Below are positions 1 to 8,901 of a stretch of DNA of 64,000 bases, in pieces. Origin of the DNA: Clostridium saccharobutylicum DSM 13864 (lineage in GTDB: Bacteria; Bacillota; Clostridia; Clostridiales; Clostridiaceae); contig NC_022571.1 of NCBI RefSeq assembly GCF_000473995.1, positions 663,501 to 727,500 on the forward strand. Direction: 5' to 3'. The notes beneath the pieces are model-generated. The model had not been told where the DNA came from and made no database searches. It saw only the letters and a program-made list of their open reading frames with translations. Each line of letters begins with the position of its first letter. Position 1 is the stretch's first letter. The translations under genes and the position numbers were made by a program.

Positions 1-54
1 AGCGATGAAAGACGAAATAGTATGATTCTTAGATTTGTTATAGATATAGTTTAG
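1..54 (+). CDS. C-terminal end of an unidentified upstream gene (partial)
   Basis: An open frame enters from the left edge and ends with a TAG stop at 52-54, giving the last 17 residues (SDERRNSMILRFVIDIV). The next gene, a histidine kinase, starts 19 bases later behind a GGAG site, so the two are probably co-transcribed. A response regulator or an ABC transporter subunit would be the usual partner of such a kinase, but the visible residues do not identify either family. Confidence 0.4.
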   Translation, partial: SDERRNSMILRFVIDIV

Positions 55-73
55 TTCAAATAAAGGAGTTAAT

Positions 74-985
74 ATGAAATATATTTGGGTATTCACAACT
101 TTTTTGTTAATGTTTATGTTTATTACGCTTATTTTTTATCATTTATATTATCGCATGAACATAAAGCATATTACAAAACAATTAGAGGAAATAATGAATA
201 TAACTGATACTAATCAGCGTCTAACAGTTATAGCAAAGCAAAGGGATATTGCAAATTTAGTAAATATACTCAATTATTTAGTGAGGGATATCAGAATGTC
301 TCGTATAAGAATCAAAAGGCTAACTATGAATTTTAGACAGAGTATAATTAATATTTCACATGATTTACGTACACCGTTGACAACTGCTAGTGGATACATT
401 CAAATGCTCCAAACAAGTGTTACAGAAGAAGAAAGAGAAGAATATTTAAGGATAATATTAGAACGTCAAAATATGGTTAAAATGCTATTGGAACAATTAT
501 TTGAATATGTACGAATTGAATCAGGTGAGATTATTTATGAACATGTGCCTATGGATGCAAAAAAAGTTTTTATAGATACACTTGCTATGTATTATGATGA
601 TTTTAACAAGAAGGGACAAGAACCAACTGTTCATTTACTAGAAAAACCATGTATAATACTAGGAGATGAACAAGGGGTAAAAAGAATATTTTCAAATATA
701 TTATTTAATGCAGCTATACATGGTAATGGAGGATATTGTTTTGAAATCCAGGAGTCAGATAGTTATGTATTTACTTTTTCTAATATTAGTGAACCCATGA
801 GTAGCGATGATTTAGATAATATTTTTCAACGTTTTTACACAAAGGATCAATCTAGAAATAAAAAGACTACAGGTTTAGGACTGGCAATAGCTAAGGAAAT
901 TACCATGCAGTTAAATGGTAAAATAGAAGCTTTTTATAACAATGGTAAATTCTCAATATCTATTTCGTTCCCTAAGATTTCATAA
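74..985 (+). CDS. Sensor histidine kinase of a two-component system
   Basis: A 303-residue membrane histidine kinase that would autophosphorylate and pass phosphate to a response regulator, probably encoded just upstream. One hydrophobic membrane segment covers about residues 4-26, with almost no extracellular domain, so the signal is probably sensed in the membrane or through a partner. The H-box ISHDLRTPL places the phosphorylated histidine at about residue 96. The N-box has N208 and N212, the F-box is IFQRFY (about 250-255) and the G2-box is GLGLA (about 267-271), so all catalytic boxes are present. The architecture resembles kinases linked to bacitracin or lantibiotic-type ABC transporters; that link is inference, because no transporter is visible here. 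RBS GGAG lies at 64-67. Confidence 0.88.
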   Translation: MKYIWVFTTFLLMFMFITLIFYHLYYRMNIKHITKQLEEIMNITDTNQRLTVIAKQRDIANLVNILNYLVRDIRMSRIRIKRLTMNFRQSIINISHDLRTPLTTASGYIQMLQTSVTEEEREEYLRIILERQNMVKMLLEQLFEYVRIESGEIIYEHVPMDAKKVFIDTLAMYYDDFNKKGQEPTVHLLEKPCIILGDEQGVKRIFSNILFNAAIHGNGGYCFEIQESDSYVFTFSNISEPMSSDDLDNIFQRFYTKDQSRNKKTTGLGLAIAKEITMQLNGKIEAFYNNGKFSISISFPKIS

Positions 986-1046
986 GATATGAGCAATCAA
1001 AACATGATATAAGTTAATTAGTGACATTGAGCAATTTTATTTTGTA

Positions 1047-1090
1047 ACAACATTTGTTTATACACTTTAGAATTTATAAACAAATGTTGT
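1047..1090. other. Perfect 16-bp inverted repeat downstream of the kinase gene
   Basis: Arms 1047-1062 and 1075-1090 are perfectly complementary around a 12-base spacer. The position 60 bases after the kinase stop suits a transcription terminator, but no T-run follows, so an operator or an mRNA 3' stabiliser is equally possible. The rest of the 986-1367 gap holds the 158-bp repeat described separately and no gene that I can support. Confidence 0.5.
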
Positions 1091-1191
1091 TTGGCTTCAG
1101 CAAGTTATTTCAAAAACAGTAAACATTCAGTAAATGTTTTGGTTGAAATTTAATTGTTTTTCGAATAAACTACCAATATGAATTTATATTA

Positions 1192-1349
1192 GGCACATGA
1201 AAGAAAATAACAAGTCCAAAATTCCATGAGTATTTTGCATCAGGCAAGGAAGGGGATTTGTCTCATAGCGGGCTATTAGAGGAATGCTCTAACGTAGCAT
1301 GATGCAAAATAGGCTTGGTAGATGGACTTGTTATTTTTTTGAATGTGCC
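1192..1349 (+). repeat. Full-length 158-bp palindromic repeat (family 1), forward orientation
   Basis: Bounded by GGCACAT at the left and ATGTGCC at the right. Nested complementary segments (AATAACAAGTCCA with TGGACTTGTTATT, and TATTTTGCATCA with TGATGCAAAATA) let it fold into one long hairpin. The central part carries CATAGCGGGCTATTAG. It has no protein of its own. It lies immediately before the DUF445 gene and fakes an N-terminal extension of that gene. Nearly identical to the copy at 63189-63346. Confidence 0.92.
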
Positions 1350-1367
1350 GTAATGGGGGGGAATTCA

Positions 1368-4300
1368 ATGTCGTTATCAGTTTTTTTAATGCTATTAGCA
1401 TTGCAGGGAATATCGGGAGGAGTTTCAGGATATACAACTAATAAGTATGCTGTAAATATGCTTTTTAAGGAATATACTCCTTTTAAGTTAGGAGGTGTAA
1501 TTAAAAAGAAAAAAGAAAAATTTATAGATGAAATTAGTGGATTAGTTGAAAGAGATATAATAAATAGTAATACATTGAGAGAAGCAGTTTCTAAAAAGGA
1601 AATAGGAGATCAAATTGAACAAATTACTAAAACTTTGCTTCAAGATTCATTGAAAAAGCAATTTGGAAGTAGGAAGATATCTGAAATTGATGGATTCTTT
1701 GAAAGTACTATTAAGAATAAAGATTTTATGAATGAAAATTTAAATAAATTTTTACCATTAGTCCTAGATAATGTTTTAGAAAATCTTAATTTAAGTAACA
1801 TATTATCACAAAATCAAATTGAGAGAATCATTGATGAAGTACATAAATTATTAGCTGAGGAATTTGAAAAGAATGACATATTAGAAAGATACATTTGTGA
1901 TCTTTATAATGAGAATTCAGATGTTACTCTTTCAGAAATATTTAAAGAAGAATTTAAATTTAAATTAGTTAGAAATATTACTGAAATTATTATCAATATA
2001 ATCAAAGAGGATATTTTTAAGGATGAAGAAGAATGTAAAGAAGTTTTAAACAAGGTTTGCTCAAGTATAAATCTTGATGTAACCTTAACTAAATTACAAG
2101 GATTAATTGGAGAATATAAAATAAGTGAATTTATCACAGGTAAAGAGGAAGAGCAGCTTTCATTAGAAGTATTCACTAAAGTTAATGAATTTATTAATTC
2201 TCAAAAAGGAAGAGAATCAATAGGAAATCTTATAGATGAAATAATATCTATTGGAAGGAAGAGTGAATTTACTATTTATGAAGTGCTTCCAAATGAGATG
2301 GAAGATTCTTTAACTAATTTTATACAAACAATTGTGCCTAAGGTAATGCCTTATATTTCAGAATGGATTGGTAGTAACAAGGGTTCTTTAGATGAATTGA
2401 TTGAATCTGCTATTGATGAAGCTATTGGAAATATTGATGGCAGTATAAAACAGGTTATACTTTCAAAAGTACGAAGTGCTTTTATGGATGATATATCAGA
2501 TAAAAATAATATTGTTAGTAAAATTACTGATTATGTTAATAAAAATGTTAATGATGAATCTTATAATAAATTAGCTAATTCAATTATTGATTATTTAAGA
2601 AGTAAAAAGATTAATGATATATTAGAACTTCTTGAAAAACAAAACGTATTAGATTCTAAAAAATTAACTGAATTTATAATTAAGCAATTTAAATTACATG
2701 GAAATAAAGTTTTAAGGATGATAATAAAATCTCAATTTTCTAAAAAGGTAAATGAGTTTGTCAAATTAGATTTAGTGAAATTATTTAATGAAAAATTAAA
2801 ATCAATATTATTTAATAACATATTATTTAATAAAGATAAAGTTATTAATAAATTAGAGGAAGGGATTTTTCTTTTAATAACTAAAAAGAGTGATGAGATT
2901 TTTAATAAAAACTTAGCTCATTTAATAGATGAAAATCAATTAACAGGAATTTCAAAAGGATTCTCAAAACTAGTTAACAAATTTATTAAAAATAGTAACA
3001 ATACATATAAGAAACAAGTACAAGAACTTTTAAGTTCAGAAATTAATAATATTAATTTGAAAGAAGTTGTTGAAAGTCATAAAACAGAAATATTAAGCAC
3101 TATTTCTCAAAGTTTAAATAAGATGTATGATGATACATTAGATAAATATAAAAACTATGAATTAAAAGAAGTTATTAATTTGATTCCAAACAAGGATGAA
3201 TTAGCAAGTAAAATTAGTAAAGAAAGTCATGAAAGATTAATTTTAGCATTGCCAAGTTTGTTAGATGGAAAAATTAAAAAATTCGTATATGGAAATTTAG
3301 AAAAATATAATGAAGATGAAATTTGTACATTAGCTCAAAACTTTATGGGAAATCAATTAAAGCCACTTTCGGTTTTTGGTGGAGTTCTTGGAATTATAGT
3401 AGGACTAATTTATGGTGCAGCAACTTATGATAGCATGAATATCGTGGGTACTTCAAATGGTATAGCCAATATTCTAATGTCATGTGGAATTATGGCTGGA
3501 GTTGGTGTGGCGACAAATGTAATAGCTTTATGGATGATTTTTCACCCATATAAAAAAGTTAAAATTTTATCTAAAATACCATTTTTAAGGGAGTTTGCAT
3601 TAGGATATATACCAGCTCATAAAAATGAATTTGCAATGGGGATGGCTAGATTAATTGATGAAGAATTGTTAGAGAAAAAAGCTATTAATAAGACATTTAA
3701 TAGTAATAAGCATAGAATTCAATTATCTCTAATGGAAGTAGTATCAAATAATAATTATCAAATTATAGTGAATTTTATTAGAGAAAAGAAACAAGATTTA
3801 AATAAAGGTATTTATAATCTAATTTTAAAATATTGTAATAATTCAGCATTTTCAAAGAGAATAGCTTTAGCTATAGGAAATAACAAATTTGATAATATAA
3901 TTAAAAAATCATCTGCTTTAAATTTAGAAGATAAGATTACACAATTTTTAAAAGGTGAAGATATACAAACTAGATTAGTGAATTTAGTTAATAATAAAAT
4001 AAACTCTAATTACCAAGTTAAAGATATACTTTCAAATGAATTATCGAGTAGTTTAGGTAATTATATAGAAAATCAAATTACTATGATTATCAAAAATAAA
4101 GCAGAAAACTTAAAGAAAAGCAATCTGCTAGAAAATATTATTGCTAACAATAGTGAAATTTATAATTCAACTATTAAAAAATCATGTAGAGAAATATTTG
4201 ATGATGAATTCTTAATAAATACAAAGAATTCAATCCAAGTGTATATTGAGAATTTTATATTTAATGATTCTAAAAAGTATATTGATAACTTTATGAAAAA

Positions 4301-5603
4301 ATTCTTGGAAGACAAGTTAGATGGAAATAATACTATAGGTTCTATTTTTAATGGAAAGGTTAAAGATATTATTGATGGTAATTTATTAACTTTAACTAAT
4401 TGGAGCACAGATAAGCTTATTGCTTATTTGAAGAAAAATGAATATAAGATATCTTATAGCGTAAAAGAAACAATTTCAAATGAACTGAATTTCTTCGAAA
4501 AATTAGCTTATTCAGCATTTGGTGGAGATAAGATAGTTGAAGATGTTGTATCTATAATATTAAATAACAAGTTGCCAATTATGATAAAAGAAGAAAGTGA
4601 TAGGATAAGTAATTTAATTAAAGTGAGCTTAGACAATACTGTTTATCCTATGGAAACAAGAACGTTAAAAATTAAAGCTGATGAAATTAATACCGGATTA
4701 CTATTTGATAATATGTTTAAACAATTTAGTAACAGTAGTATTTTTAGAAATAAAATTAATAATTCAAGTGATTTAATGTTAGATTACTTTATAAATAGTC
4801 CTATTATTAATTATCTTGAAATGTGTAATATGCATACTTTAGAGTTATTGCATAAGAAGTTCTATAATGAAATTTCTTTAGTTCAAGAAGATATTTATAA
4901 TAATATTAATAAAGTATTTAATGAAGATAATAATATAATATATGAATTTATAAATGATAAATTCCTAACAGCATTATTGAATAAAACTGGTAAAGATTTA
5001 TTTAATGGTATTGAGTATTCTGAGATTGAAGATAGTGCAAAAAATATTTTGAAATTAATTACTTCAAGTGTTAATACTCAAAAATATATTAGTATCTTAA
5101 TAGAAGAATTTTATGATAATCAGTTATCAAAGAAGGAACTTAAAGAATTTATTAATATTGATATCTTAAGTAAAGATATAGAGAATAGTATTAATATAAT
5201 GTTTGAACAAGATAAATTCAATAATGAAAACTTACAAGTAATCAAAGAAATAATAGAAGAAGCTTTAAATAAGCATTTGAATTTAATTTCAAATGATTCA
5301 AAACGCTATTTAGTAAATGAAATAATAGAAGCAGCCATAGAATCAACAAATCATTACATACTTCCAATGATGCAAAGTATTAATCTTAAGGGTATTACTA
5401 ATAAACAAATTAATTTAATGAATCCTGAAGAAATTCATACGCTATTTAAAAAAGTTATAGGAGAATTTTTCATGAAGTTATATCTTTATGGAATCATGGG
5501 CGGTGTATTTGGAATTAATTTATGGTTAACTATTGTTTTATGCGGAGCAGATTATATTTATAGTAAAAAAGGTCCTAGAGATCAAGATTATGTTGAAGAT
5601 TAA
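1368..5603 (+). CDS. Giant DUF445-family membrane protein with two family signatures
   Basis: A 1411-residue protein of unknown function. A DUF445-like signature (GYTTNKYAVNMLF, then a basic stretch) sits right at the N-terminus (about residues 21-33). A second one (ATNVIALWMIFHPYKK) lies in the middle (about 712-728), just after a hydrophobic segment. The C-terminal 40 residues form another hydrophobic region. The sequence between is strongly helical and Lys/Asn/Glu-rich. Typical DUF445 proteins are about 400 residues, so this looks like a duplication plus expansion. An ATG at 1299 is in frame but lies inside the intergenic repeat; the start at 1368 has a GGGGGG site 8 bases upstream. Probably membrane-bound; role unknown. 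Confidence 0.8.
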   Translation: MSLSVFLMLLALQGISGGVSGYTTNKYAVNMLFKEYTPFKLGGVIKKKKEKFIDEISGLVERDIINSNTLREAVSKKEIGDQIEQITKTLLQDSLKKQFGSRKISEIDGFFESTIKNKDFMNENLNKFLPLVLDNVLENLNLSNILSQNQIERIIDEVHKLLAEEFEKNDILERYICDLYNENSDVTLSEIFKEEFKFKLVRNITEIIINIIKEDIFKDEEECKEVLNKVCSSINLDVTLTKLQGLIGEYKISEFITGKEEEQLSLEVFTKVNEFINSQKGRESIGNLIDEIISIGRKSEFTIYEVLPNEMEDSLTNFIQTIVPKVMPYISEWIGSNKGSLDELIESAIDEAIGNIDGSIKQVILSKVRSAFMDDISDKNNIVSKITDYVNKNVNDESYNKLANSIIDYLRSKKINDILELLEKQNVLDSKKLTEFIIKQFKLHGNKVLRMIIKSQFSKKVNEFVKLDLVKLFNEKLKSILFNNILFNKDKVINKLEEGIFLLITKKSDEIFNKNLAHLIDENQLTGISKGFSKLVNKFIKNSNNTYKKQVQELLSSEINNINLKEVVESHKTEILSTISQSLNKMYDDTLDKYKNYELKEVINLIPNKDELASKISKESHERLILALPSLLDGKIKKFVYGNLEKYNEDEICTLAQNFMGNQLKPLSVFGGVLGIIVGLIYGAATYDSMNIVGTSNGIANILMSCGIMAGVGVATNVIALWMIFHPYKKVKILSKIPFLREFALGYIPAHKNEFAMGMARLIDEELLEKKAINKTFNSNKHRIQLSLMEVVSNNNYQIIVNFIREKKQDLNKGIYNLILKYCNNSAFSKRIALAIGNNKFDNIIKKSSALNLEDKITQFLKGEDIQTRLVNLVNNKINSNYQVKDILSNELSSSLGNYIENQITMIIKNKAENLKKSNLLENIIANNSEIYNSTIKKSCREIFDDEFLINTKNSIQVYIENFIFNDSKKYIDNFMKKFLEDKLDGNNTIGSIFNGKVKDIIDGNLLTLTNWSTDKLIAYLKKNEYKISYSVKETISNELNFFEKLAYSAFGGDKIVEDVVSIILNNKLPIMIKEESDRISNLIKVSLDNTVYPMETRTLKIKADEINTGLLFDNMFKQFSNSSIFRNKINNSSDLMLDYFINSPIINYLEMCNMHTLELLHKKFYNEISLVQEDIYNNINKVFNEDNNIIYEFINDKFLTALLNKTGKDLFNGIEYSEIEDSAKNILKLITSSVNTQKYISILIEEFYDNQLSKKELKEFINIDILSKDIENSINIMFEQDKFNNENLQVIKEIIEEALNKHLNLISNDSKRYLVNEIIEAAIESTNHYILPMMQSINLKGITNKQINLMNPEEIHTLFKKVIGEFFMKLYLYGIMGGVFGINLWLTIVLCGADYIYSKKGPRDQDYVED

Positions 5604-5631
5604 GAGCAATAACATAAAATAGAAATAGCAA

Positions 5632-5760
5632 GATATATTTAATGAACTAAATAAGCAGATGGATGAACTAAATACAGAAATAGGCAAACAAAAACTTAAG
5701 GATATGAAGGACGGTAGTGAAAAAACAGCTAAAGATATGGCTAAAAAAGCACTCTGTTGA
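5632..5760 (+). pseudogene. Possible remnant of a short helical protein gene
   Basis: After the DUF445 stop, one frame reads with codon use typical of real genes (QDIFNELNKQMDELNTEIGK then a Lys-rich tail) and ends at a TGA at 5758-5760. It is closed upstream by a TAG at 5626-5628 and has no convincing ribosome site. It is either the tail of a decayed gene or chance. The remainder of the 5604-6073 gap holds a short hairpin (5826-5851) and a candidate terminator, and no gene. Confidence 0.2.
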
Positions 5761-5940
5761 TATTTGTATTTAAAATTGAAGGAGTGTCGCAAAATGATTA
5801 AATTTTAATCTGGAGCGATGCTCTTTTGAGATTTAGAAATATAAATCTCAAAACAATTGAAGAAACTGCAAATAAAAATATGAATACAATAAGAATATTC
5901 CCAATGAAGATTAAGTGTGTTAGAATAGTCATAGCAAATG

Positions 5941-5977
5941 AGAAGTATAACAGTATAATGTATACTTCTTTTGTTTT
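5941..5977 (+). terminator. Candidate rho-independent terminator
   Basis: AGAAGTATA (5941-5949) pairs with TATACTTCT (5961-5969) and is followed by TTTGTTTT. The stem is AT-rich, hence moderate strength. It would separate the DUF445 region from the radical SAM gene. Confidence 0.45.
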
Positions 5978-6073
5978 CGTTAATGTAAGTTTTCATAGTC
6001 CTGTGGAACAAAAATGTATTTGATTTCGGTAAGTTACCACAGAAGAAGATGTGTTTTTAAGGAGGAAGAAATA

Positions 6074-7930
6074 ATGAACAAAGTTTCAGATGATATCTTA
6101 TTTAAGGTTGAAAAACCAAGTAGATATACAGGTGGGGAATTAAATGAAATAGTTAAGAACCCAAATGATGTTGATATAAGATTTGCATTTTGTTTTCCGG
6201 ATGTTTATGAGGTAGGAATGTCTCATTTGGGGAGCAGAATTCTTTATCATACTATAAATTTAAGAGAAGATACATATTGTGAAAGAACATTTACACCATG
6301 GCCTGATATGGAAGAGCAAATGAGAAAAAATGATATTCCATTATTTACGTTGGAAACTAAGGATTCTTTAAAGAAATTTGATATTTTAGGTTTCACGCTT
6401 CAATATGAAATGAGTTATACAAATATTTTAAATATGCTTGATATGTCTGGGATTACTATAAGAGCATCAGAGAGAGGTGAAGATGAGCCTATAGTTATGG
6501 CAGGAGGTCCTTGTGCTTATAATCCAGAACCATTATATGACATAGTAGATTTCTTTGAAATTGGCGAAGGCGAAGAAATGATGAATGATGTCTTAGACGT
6601 TTATAAAAAATATAAGGGCAAAGGAAAAAAGAAAGAATTCTTAAGAGAGATTTCTAAGATACAAGGTATCTATGTTCCTTCATTATACGATGTTATTTAT
6701 AATGAAGATAACACAATAAAAGAATTCAAGCCAAAGTACGATGATGTTCCAAAGACTGTTAAAAAGAGAATTATAAAGAATTATACAAAGGTTGATTTTC
6801 CAACTGATATAATAGTTCCTTATACAGAAATTGTTCATGATAGAGTGGTTCTAGAACTATTCAGAGGATGTACAAATGGATGTAGATTCTGCCAAGCGGG
6901 AATGATTTATAGACCGGTTAGAGAAAAGTCAAAGGAAGATCTTTTAACATTAGCTAGAGATTTAGTTAAAAGTACAGGATATGAAGAAATTTCTCTTTCA
7001 TCACTAAGTACATGTGATTATTCTGATATAAAGGAACTAGTTTCAGATTTAATGAAAGAACATGAAGAAGATAGAGTTGGAGTAGCTTTACCTTCAATTA
7101 GAGTTGATGCTTTTTCAGTTGATTTACTTAAGGATATTCAAAAGGTAAGAAAGACAGGATTAACATTTGCTCCAGAAGCAGGATCTCAAAGAATGAGGGA
7201 TATAATAAATAAGGGACTTACAGAAGATAAAATTTTAGAAGCATCTAGAAGTGCTTTTGAAGCAGGATGGAAGACTCTTAAACTTTATTTTATGGTTGGA
7301 CTTCCTTATGAAGAACTTGAAGACTGCAAAGGAATTGGAGAATTAGCAGAAAAAATTGTTTCTGAATATAAAGCAGTACCTAAGAAAAAAGGTGATTATA
7401 AGGGTCTAAGACTTACGGTGAGTACATCAATACTTATACCTAAGCCATTTACACCATTCCAATGGGCTCCAATGGCAAGACTTGAAGAAGTAAATAAAAA
7501 GATTAATGCTGTTAAGGATTCAATTAAATCAAAATGCATAGTTTATAATTATCATGAACAAAAGACATCTATTATGGAATCTGTATTTGCAAGAGGAGAC
7601 AGAAGATTATGTGATGTTTTAATTAAAGCATTTGAAAAAGGTGCGAAATTTGATGGCTGGGGTCAATACTTTAAATATGATGCTTGGATGGAATCATTAG
7701 AAGAATGTAATTTAGATGTTGATTTCTATGCTTATAGAGAAAGAGGTTATGATGAAGTTTTACCTTGGGATTTCATTGATATTGGAGTAAATAGAAAATA
7801 TTTAGAAATAGAAAATGAAAAAGCAAAGAAAGCTGAATTAACTCAAAACTGTAGAAAAGGATGTACAGGTTGTGGAGTTGATGTAAACTTTAAAGATGGG
7901 GAGTGTTTTGAAGGTGCGATACTTAACTAA
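6074..7930 (+). CDS. Radical SAM protein of the TIGR03960-type family
   Basis: A 618-residue radical SAM enzyme of unknown substrate. An N-terminal domain (about residues 1-190) resembles the cobalamin-binding-like module of this family. The SAM/iron-sulphur core follows, with C266-x3-C270-x2-C273 inside RGCTNGCRFCQAG. The C-terminus is cysteine-rich (CRKGCTGCG), perhaps a second metal site. Its gene overlaps the following DUF2344 gene, a pairing that is conserved upstream of rng-rplU in clostridia, which suggests a joint role in RNA or ribosome modification (inference). The start at 6074 is preceded by AAGGAGG; a longer frame from 6014 has no such site. Confidence 0.85.
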   Translation: MNKVSDDILFKVEKPSRYTGGELNEIVKNPNDVDIRFAFCFPDVYEVGMSHLGSRILYHTINLREDTYCERTFTPWPDMEEQMRKNDIPLFTLETKDSLKKFDILGFTLQYEMSYTNILNMLDMSGITIRASERGEDEPIVMAGGPCAYNPEPLYDIVDFFEIGEGEEMMNDVLDVYKKYKGKGKKKEFLREISKIQGIYVPSLYDVIYNEDNTIKEFKPKYDDVPKTVKKRIIKNYTKVDFPTDIIVPYTEIVHDRVVLELFRGCTNGCRFCQAGMIYRPVREKSKEDLLTLARDLVKSTGYEEISLSSLSTCDYSDIKELVSDLMKEHEEDRVGVALPSIRVDAFSVDLLKDIQKVRKTGLTFAPEAGSQRMRDIINKGLTEDKILEASRSAFEAGWKTLKLYFMVGLPYEELEDCKGIGELAEKIVSEYKAVPKKKGDYKGLRLTVSTSILIPKPFTPFQWAPMARLEEVNKKINAVKDSIKSKCIVYNYHEQKTSIMESVFARGDRRLCDVLIKAFEKGAKFDGWGQYFKYDAWMESLEECNLDVDFYAYRERGYDEVLPWDFIDIGVNRKYLEIENEKAKKAELTQNCRKGCTGCGVDVNFKDGECFEGAILN

Positions 7931-8615
7931 ATTTACAAAAGAAGAAAATATTAAGTTTATATCTCATTTAGATGTACTTAAGACTATTCAAAAAAATATT
8001 AGAAGAGCAGGACTTCCAGTAGAGTTTTCACAAGGATTTAATCCTCATATGAATACTTCAATAGCGCAACCTTTATCAGTAGGTGTATATTCAAGTGGTG
8101 AATATATGGATATGGTGTTAACAACTGAAGTGGATGAACAAGAAATTGTGGATAAACTTAATGCTACTGCTCCAAGTGGAATAAAGTACATAAGTGCACT
8201 TGCAATTCCTTATACTCCAGGTGAAAAAAAAGTTCCTCAAGCCATGGCGTTAATTGATGCTGCAAGATACACAATAAAGATTAAGTATTCTGATGCTTCA
8301 AAGTTAGAAGAGGAAATGAATAATCTTTTAGAAGTTAATGAATGGAATACAGTAAAGAAAAGTAAAAAGGGTGAAAAAGAAGTTAATATAAGAGCTTTTG
8401 TGAAGGAATTTAGCTTTTGGATTAAAGATGGAGTGTTAGTACTTAATGTAGTAATAAGCACAGGAAGCAGGGAACATTTAAGTGCAGATTTATTAGTTAA
8501 ATATATTCAAGAAAAAACTTCAAATGCACTTAAGGATTCATTTGCAAGTATAAAAAGAGAAGAAATGTATTTTTATACAAACAATAAACTTGTACCATTA
8601 TATAAGTGTATCTAA
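7914..8615 (+). CDS. DUF2344 / TIGR03936 family protein, partner of the radical SAM enzyme
   Basis: About 233 residues beginning RYLTKFTKEENIKFISHLD, followed by RRAGLPVEFSQGFNPH, the signature of the DUF2344 family that is fused or adjacent to TIGR03960 radical SAM proteins. The gene overlaps the end of the upstream gene by 17 bases, implying translational coupling. I prefer the GTG at 7914 because the family normally begins at this point; a TTG at 7908 and an ATG at 7896 are alternatives, the first being better spaced from GGAG at 7899-7902. Molecular role unknown. Confidence 0.82.
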   Translation: MRYLTKFTKEENIKFISHLDVLKTIQKNIRRAGLPVEFSQGFNPHMNTSIAQPLSVGVYSSGEYMDMVLTTEVDEQEIVDKLNATAPSGIKYISALAIPYTPGEKKVPQAMALIDAARYTIKIKYSDASKLEEEMNNLLEVNEWNTVKKSKKGEKEVNIRAFVKEFSFWIKDGVLVLNVVISTGSREHLSADLLVKYIQEKTSNALKDSFASIKREEMYFYTNNKLVPLYKCI

Positions 8616-8722
8616 TTTTATAGGATAGATTAAAAATAACAAATTTTAATATGCCTTATAAAAAGAATTAACAATTTACCATATTTCATGATAAAATTTG
8701 TATATTGTAAATTATGTATTAC

Positions 8723-8881
8723 GGCACAATCAAATAAATAACAAGTCAATTTGTCAGCCTATTTTCCATCATGCTATATCGGTAAATTGACTTAATAGAC
8801 CCGCTATGAGGGCAATTTATCTTCTTGCCTGATGAAAAATATTAAGGGCAACTTTGGACCTGTTATTTATTTTCATGTGCC
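8723..8881 (-). repeat. Full-length palindromic repeat (family 1), reverse orientation
   Basis: GGCACAAT at the left and CATGTGCC at the right, 159 bases, with CTAATAGACCCGCTATGAG and CTTCTTGCC in the middle, which is the reverse complement of the core of the copy at 1192. It separates the DUF2344 gene from rng, and its last bases lie just 20 bases from the rng start codon. Confidence 0.9.
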
Positions 8882-8901
8882 TAACTAGGATGTGTAAAGT
8901 T

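Noticed and set aside
1299-1367. N-terminal extension of the DUF445 protein
   Set aside because: It is translation of the repeat; the same residues precede aroK at 63296, and a good ribosome site exists at 1354-1359.
1904-4408. Minus-strand open frames inside the DUF445 gene
   Set aside because: They lie within a long conserved gene and have composition of reverse-complement frames.
5826-6023. 65-codon plus-strand frame before the radical SAM gene and a 68-codon minus frame over it
   Set aside because: No ribosome site, overlapping each other, and the sequence contains a terminator hairpin.
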